Positions 12,633 to 15,565 of a DNA stretch of 15,565 nt are shown one piece after another. Under the pieces are notes generated by a model. That model saw only the letters and a list, made by a program, of their open reading frames with translations, was not told where the DNA came from and ran no database searches. The translations under genes were made by a program, and so were the position numbers. Source of the DNA: Bacteroidetes bacterium QS_8_64_10. Lineage in GTDB: Bacteria > Bacteroidota > Rhodothermia > Rhodothermales > Salinibacteraceae. The stretch is from the NCBI GenBank assembly GCA_003022505.1, contig PXTQ01000063.1, positions 1 through 15,565 on the forward strand, in the 5' to 3' direction. The number at the start of each line of letters is the position of its first letter. Position 1 is the first letter of the stretch.

Positions 12633-13499
12633 ATGCTGGACGCCGAAACGCAACTTGTCGCTCTGCTGGGCGATCCCGTGGCGCACTCGCTCTCCCCGCT
12701 GATGCACAACACGGCCTTCGCGGAGCAGCACCTCAACTGGGCGTACGCGGCAACGCGAGTCCGTCCCGACAATCTCGGCGAGGCCGTCGCTGGTCTACGA
12801 GCACTGGGGATGGCCGGCGCCAACGTCACCATACCGCACAAAGAACGCATCGTGACGCACCTGGACGCGCTCGCCCCGGAAGCGGAGGCGATGGGCGCGG
12901 TCAACACCGTCGTGGCCGAGCGCCCTGGCGGTAGCACGCGGCTGCGCGGCCTCAACACCGACGTGGCGGGCTTCCTCGCGCCGCTGGCAGAGCACGCCGA
13001 ACGCCTGAACAAAGCGCCGGCGCTCGTCTTCGGCGCGGGCGGCGCGGCGCGGGCCGTCTGCTACGCGCTGCTCGCGCGCCACGAACCGTCGTCGCTCGTG
13101 GTGGCCGCGCGCCGCCCGGAGCAGGCCGAGAGCCTCGCCCGCGACCTCGCCTCGCACGACGAGCAGGGCGCGCTGGAGGCCGTCCCGCTGGAAGAAGCCG
13201 CCCGTGCCGTGCGCCAGAGCACGCTTCTCGTCAACGCGACGCCGGTGGGCATGACGCCCGACATCGATGAAACGCCGTGGCCGCAGGCGAGCGACTTTTC
13301 GAGCGGGCAACTCGCTTACGACCTCGTGTACCGCCCCGTCGAAACGCGCTTCCTCCGGGAGGCTGCCGAGCGGGGCGCGACGCCCATCGGCGGGCTGGCG
13401 ATGCTGGTAGGGCAGGCCGCCGCCGCCTACCGCGCCTGGACGGAGCGCGACATGCCTACCGAGGTCGTAAAGGAAGCGCTACGCGCAACCTCGATGTAA
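12633..13499 (+). CDS. aroE: Shikimate dehydrogenase (NADP+)
   Basis: AroE reduces 3-dehydroshikimate to shikimate, the fourth step of aromatic amino-acid and chorismate synthesis, in the cytoplasm. The 288 residues cover the whole enzyme. Shikimate binding: SLSP in GDPVAHSLSPLMHNTAF (about 13-29), catalytic Lys in GANVTIPHKERIVTH, Asn in GAVNTVV and the catalytic Asp in GLNTDVAGF. The NADP site is VFGAGGAARAVCYALL, with the basic AARRPEQAE motif that selects NADP. NATPVGMTPD and IGGLAMLVGQAAAAYRAW complete the signature. ATG 12633 is preceded directly by an in-frame TTG (12630); the ATG is chosen. It stands after the AP2-like gene by 82 bases of word-repeat DNA and before pgeF. Confidence 0.96.
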   Translation: MLDAETQLVALLGDPVAHSLSPLMHNTAFAEQHLNWAYAATRVRPDNLGEAVAGLRALGMAGANVTIPHKERIVTHLDALAPEAEAMGAVNTVVAERPGGSTRLRGLNTDVAGFLAPLAEHAERLNKAPALVFGAGGAARAVCYALLARHEPSSLVVAARRPEQAESLARDLASHDEQGALEAVPLEEAARAVRQSTLLVNATPVGMTPDIDETPWPQASDFSSGQLAYDLVYRPVETRFLREAAERGATPIGGLAMLVGQAAAAYRAWTERDMPTEVVKEALRATSM

Positions 13500-13588
13500 C
13501 GCTGCGCCGGGATCCTGGCCGGCCCTCGCAGATAGGACAACGTGCGCAAGCACCAGTTGCTATCATTCGACACGCGGTTCATTTTTAT

Positions 13589-13619
13589 CGTGGACACGTT
13601 TCGGCGAAACGTCTCCACG
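13589..13619. repeat. Interspersed palindrome, family A-like, copy 3
   Basis: GTGGA (13590-13594) and ACGTTTC (13596-13602) pair with GAAACGT (13606-13612) and TCCAC (13614-13618), with a three-base loop GGC and one C-C mismatch. The edges (GTGGA-ACG...CGT-TCCAC) recall the GTAGAGACG...CGTCTCTAC frame of family A, with a different centre. It lies between aroE and pgeF and could also stop transcription, but there is no T-run. Confidence 0.5.
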
Positions 13620-13688
13620 GACGGCTCTCGGCGTCTACGCTAAACACATAACCGACCCACCCCAACGCAATAACGCGAAAACGCCAAC

Positions 13689-14456
13689 ATGGAAACACGC
13701 GCCGATCCGCTCATTCGTCCCTCCCTGTTTGACGACCTGCCAGGCGTCGTCGCCGCGTTCAGCACGCGCGAGGGCGGCGTGAGCGAAGGGCCGTATGCGT
13801 CGCTGAATCTCGGCCTGAGCACCGAAGAAGACGACGAAACGGTGTGGAAGAACCGATGGACCTTCACCGAGGCGCTGGGCTTTACGCCCGAACAGCTCGC
13901 GCTGGCAGGCCAGGTGCACGGCGACGACATCCTTAGCGTAGACGAACCCGGTTTGTTTAGAGGCTACGACGGTCTCGTCACCGACCGGCGCAACCTGCTG
14001 CTGGGCATCACGGCGGCGGACTGCGCGGCGGTCCTGCTGGGCGACCCGGAAGCGCGCGTTGTGGGAGCCTGCCACAGCGGATGGCGCGGCACGGTCGCCC
14101 GCATCACGCCCAAAACGGTAGCCGCCATGCGGAAGCTGGGCGCCGATCCGTCGAACACGCACGCCTGGATCAGCCCGTGCATCTCCGAGCGCCACTTCGA
14201 GGTGGGGCCGGAGGTCGCCGAACAGTTTGACGACGACTACGTGACGCAACCTGCGAACGGCAAAAACCCGCACGTCAATCTCAAAGCCGCTCTCCGCGAC
14301 CAGCTGCGCGACGCGGGCCTGCCGACGGTCCAGATCGAGGTGGACCCGCAGTGTACCTTCGCTGACACGGATACGTTTTACTCGCACCGCGCCGAGGGCG
14401 GCACCACGGGCCGCATGATGGGCGTGATCGGGATGAAAAGCGAGGGGGGAGCATGA
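13689..14456 (+). CDS. pgeF: Peptidoglycan editing factor PgeF (YfiH, laccase-domain family)
   Basis: PgeF proteins (formerly polyphenol oxidase/laccase-domain or DUF152) are metal-dependent cytoplasmic hydrolases; the E. coli protein removes wrongly incorporated L-Ser from UDP-MurNAc peptides, and others act on purine nucleosides. The 255 residues have the complete fold: FSTREGGVSEGPYASLNLG (24-42), the metal ligands His77 in AGQVHGDDI, Cys112 in TAADCAAVLLG and His129 in GACHSGWRGTV, then ISPCISERHFEVGPEV and the end HRAEGGTTGRMMGVI. The start ATG 13689 follows an A/C-rich leader of AACGCGAAAACGCC words, very like the leader of the PII-like gene at 914. Family assignment is certain; the true substrate in this organism is not. 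Confidence 0.94.
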   Translation: METRADPLIRPSLFDDLPGVVAAFSTREGGVSEGPYASLNLGLSTEEDDETVWKNRWTFTEALGFTPEQLALAGQVHGDDILSVDEPGLFRGYDGLVTDRRNLLLGITAADCAAVLLGDPEARVVGACHSGWRGTVARITPKTVAAMRKLGADPSNTHAWISPCISERHFEVGPEVAEQFDDDYVTQPANGKNPHVNLKAALRDQLRDAGLPTVQIEVDPQCTFADTDTFYSHRAEGGTTGRMMGVIGMKSEGGA

Positions 14457-14472
14457 TGTCGCATTTAATCCT

Positions 14473-14499
14473 GTTGTAGGGCGACTCGCCGAGTCGCCC
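14473..14499 (+). repeat. Interspersed palindrome, family B, copy 2
   Basis: GGGCGACTC (14479-14487) and GAGTCGCCC (14491-14499) form a perfect nine-pair stem with a three-base loop, and TTGTA before it has TACAA (14505-14509) after it. The left part GTTGTAGGGCGACTCG is shared, in reverse, with 830-856. Elements of the type TGTAGGGGCGACTCG...CGAGTCGCCCC occur in many unrelated bacteria. It lies 17 bases after pgeF and may double as a terminator. Confidence 0.6.
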
Positions 14500-14530
14500 C
14501 CACGTACAATCATAGAAATTCCCTGACACC

Positions 14531-15280
14531 TTGAAGCTGATCTCACGCAAAAATAACCTCAACGCGCTCCTCCGCCGCAGCCTGATGCTGCTGGTGCTCA
14601 CGTTCGTGCTCACGCTCATGGGCGGGTGCCGCGTGCTCGGCCTCGGCGGCGCAGGCGATACCGAGCGACTGTACCCGATCCGCGAAAACGACCAGTGGGG
14701 CTTTATCGACCGGAGCGGAGCCGTCGTCATCGAGCCGCGCTTCGAGCAGGTGGGCGGCTTCTCGGAAGGGCGCGCGTGGGTGCGCCGGAACGGGCGCTAC
14801 GGTTATATTGACCGCAACGGCGAGGTCGTGATCGAGCCGCAGTTTGAGGACGCCTGGTACTTCTCGGACGGCCTCGCGCCGGTGCAGCAGGGCGAGCAGT
14901 GGGGCTTCGTAGATCGCAGCGGCGACATCGCCATCGAGCCGCGCTTCGAGATCAAGCCGGAACTGCTGGAAGAAGGCGGCAGCGCGGAGGCAGCGCCCGA
15001 AGGCTTGCGACGCGTCCGGCGCGGCGATCAGTACGGCTACGTCAACGACGAGGGCGAGATGGTCGTGAATCCGCGCTACGATCAGGCGTGGCACTTCGCC
15101 GAGGGCCGCGCTCGCGTGCGTCGAGGCGGCGCGTGGGGCTACATCAACCGCAGCGGCGAGCTGGTGATCGAACCGCGCTACGACATGGCGTGGGACTTCT
15201 CCGGCGGCCTCGCGCTCGTCAAGACCGGCGACGAGTACGGCTACATCGACCGCAGCGGCGCGTACGTCTGGCAGGAGTAA
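14531..15280 (+). CDS. WG-repeat lipoprotein
   Basis: A 249-residue exported lipoprotein. TTG 14531 gives a signal with a basic n-region (KLISRK...RR), a hydrophobic core and a lipobox-like LMGGC with the lipidated Cys at 33; ATG 14585 would leave a shorter signal without the basic part. The mature protein is made of WG (beta-hairpin) repeats of about 33 residues, each of the form [QRAE][WY]G[FY][IV][DN]RSGxxVIEPRF...FSEGxAxV. Five full units begin at about residues 56, 89, 122, 168 and 201, and a partial sixth closes the protein (EYGYIDRSGAYVWQE). The third has an insertion (KPELLEEGGSAEAAPEG). WG-repeat proteins are common in Bacteroidota and their role is mostly unknown. Its neighbour downstream is porX, but a 155-base gap with a hairpin suggests separate transcription. 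Confidence 0.88.
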   Translation: MKLISRKNNLNALLRRSLMLLVLTFVLTLMGGCRVLGLGGAGDTERLYPIRENDQWGFIDRSGAVVIEPRFEQVGGFSEGRAWVRRNGRYGYIDRNGEVVIEPQFEDAWYFSDGLAPVQQGEQWGFVDRSGDIAIEPRFEIKPELLEEGGSAEAAPEGLRRVRRGDQYGYVNDEGEMVVNPRYDQAWHFAEGRARVRRGGAWGYINRSGELVIEPRYDMAWDFSGGLALVKTGDEYGYIDRSGAYVWQE

Positions 15281-15284
15281 CTTT

Positions 15285-15339
15285 CAGGTGTGGATGTTTG
15301 TACGTGTGAACGTATAAAGGTCACGCACATTCACACCTG
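15285..15339. terminator. Hairpin after the WG-repeat gene
   Basis: CAGGTGTGGATG (15285-15296) pairs with CATTCACACCTG (15328-15339) with one G-T wobble, starting five bases after the stop codon. The loop and flank repeat ACGTGTGAACGT / AACGTACACAC words. There is no T-run, so a terminator role is inferred from position. Confidence 0.4.
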
Positions 15340-15435
15340 CAAACGTACACACTTTCAAACCCAGAACGGAGGAGCTATCTGAGCAACGGATACGGCTGTA
15401 AATCGCAAATCCCCAATCCCCAATCCAAAATTGGT

Positions 15436-15565
15436 ATGCCGAAACTGCTCTGGGTAGACGACGAGATCGAACTCCTCAAGCCCCACCTCCTCTTTCTGGA
15501 GGAGAAGGGCTACGACGTGGAGAGCGCCACCAACGGCGCGGACGCCATCGAGCGCGTGCGCAGCG
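15436..15565 (+). CDS. porX: PorX-like response regulator, N-terminal part
   Basis: The first 43 residues of a response regulator; the gene runs off the right edge. MPKLLWVDDEIELLKPHLLF with the acidic pair Asp8-Asp9, followed by LEEKGYDVESATNGADAIE, is the characteristic opening of PorX. In Bacteroidota PorX has a receiver domain joined to a PglZ-like phosphodiesterase domain and, with the sensor PorY, controls type 9 secretion. The phosphorylated Asp and the PglZ domain would lie beyond the window, so this is assigned from the N-terminus alone; a different response regulator with the same opening is possible. The ATG at 15436 follows a leader of repeated AATCCCC words (about 15403-15430). 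Confidence 0.8.
   Translation, partial: MPKLLWVDDEIELLKPHLLFLEEKGYDVESATNGADAIERVRS

Overview
The window looks like a piece of chromosome from a high-GC member of the Bacteroidota/Rhodothermota side of the tree (Salinibacter-, Rhodothermus- or Rubricoccus-like). The reasons are the PorX-type response regulator entering at the right edge, genes without clear Shine-Dalgarno sites, a TTG-N19-TAnnTTT-like promoter before murA, a WG-repeat lipoprotein, an AP2-like protein, and GC-rich codon use throughout. The taxon is inferred from gene content; no rRNA is present.

Layout. Positions 1-1162 hold the 3' end of an ammonium transporter gene and, about 400 bases on, an unusually short PII-family protein that keeps the PII C-terminal signature but lacks helix 1, strand 2 and most of the T-loop. 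Next are an alpha/beta hydrolase (+) converging on a MoxR/ChlI-like AAA+ ATPase (-), a 500-base gene-free stretch with a strong terminator and possibly a small RNA, a small outer-membrane barrel (+), and murA (-). From 6314 every gene is on +: cysteine desulfurase, a TIGR04282/DUF2064 transferase, a squalene/phytoene-synthase-like protein that appears to have lost its catalytic aspartates, a broken cation:proton antiporter, a tandem AP2-like protein, aroE, pgeF, a WG-repeat lipoprotein and the start of porX.

The antiporter locus (9302-11821) is the most unusual coding region. Its pieces together encode membrane antiporter, RCK/TrkA-N, RCK-C-like, PTS EIIA type-2 and a second RCK/TrkA-C domain. 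It carries two lesions: a 35-base near-perfect inverted repeat exactly where a conserved membrane segment should be, and a one-base frameshift before the last domain. With the short PII and a shortened helix in the cysteine desulfurase, three genes here show internal loss, which could be genome decay or assembly error.

The intergenic DNA is highly structured. I see two families of small GC-rich palindromes (family A at 700, 4145 and 13589; family B at 830 and 14473), two long imperfect palindromes (650-760 and 9029-9264), and degenerate short-word repeats (for example CGACCTT/TTTGACC or AACGCGAAAACGCC types) immediately before several start codons. I found no tRNA, rRNA, CRISPR array, insertion sequence or defence island. 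Most genes are housekeeping (cell wall, shikimate pathway, Fe-S, nitrogen sensing, ion balance) and show no single large operon, though the 6314-8983 genes are closely spaced.
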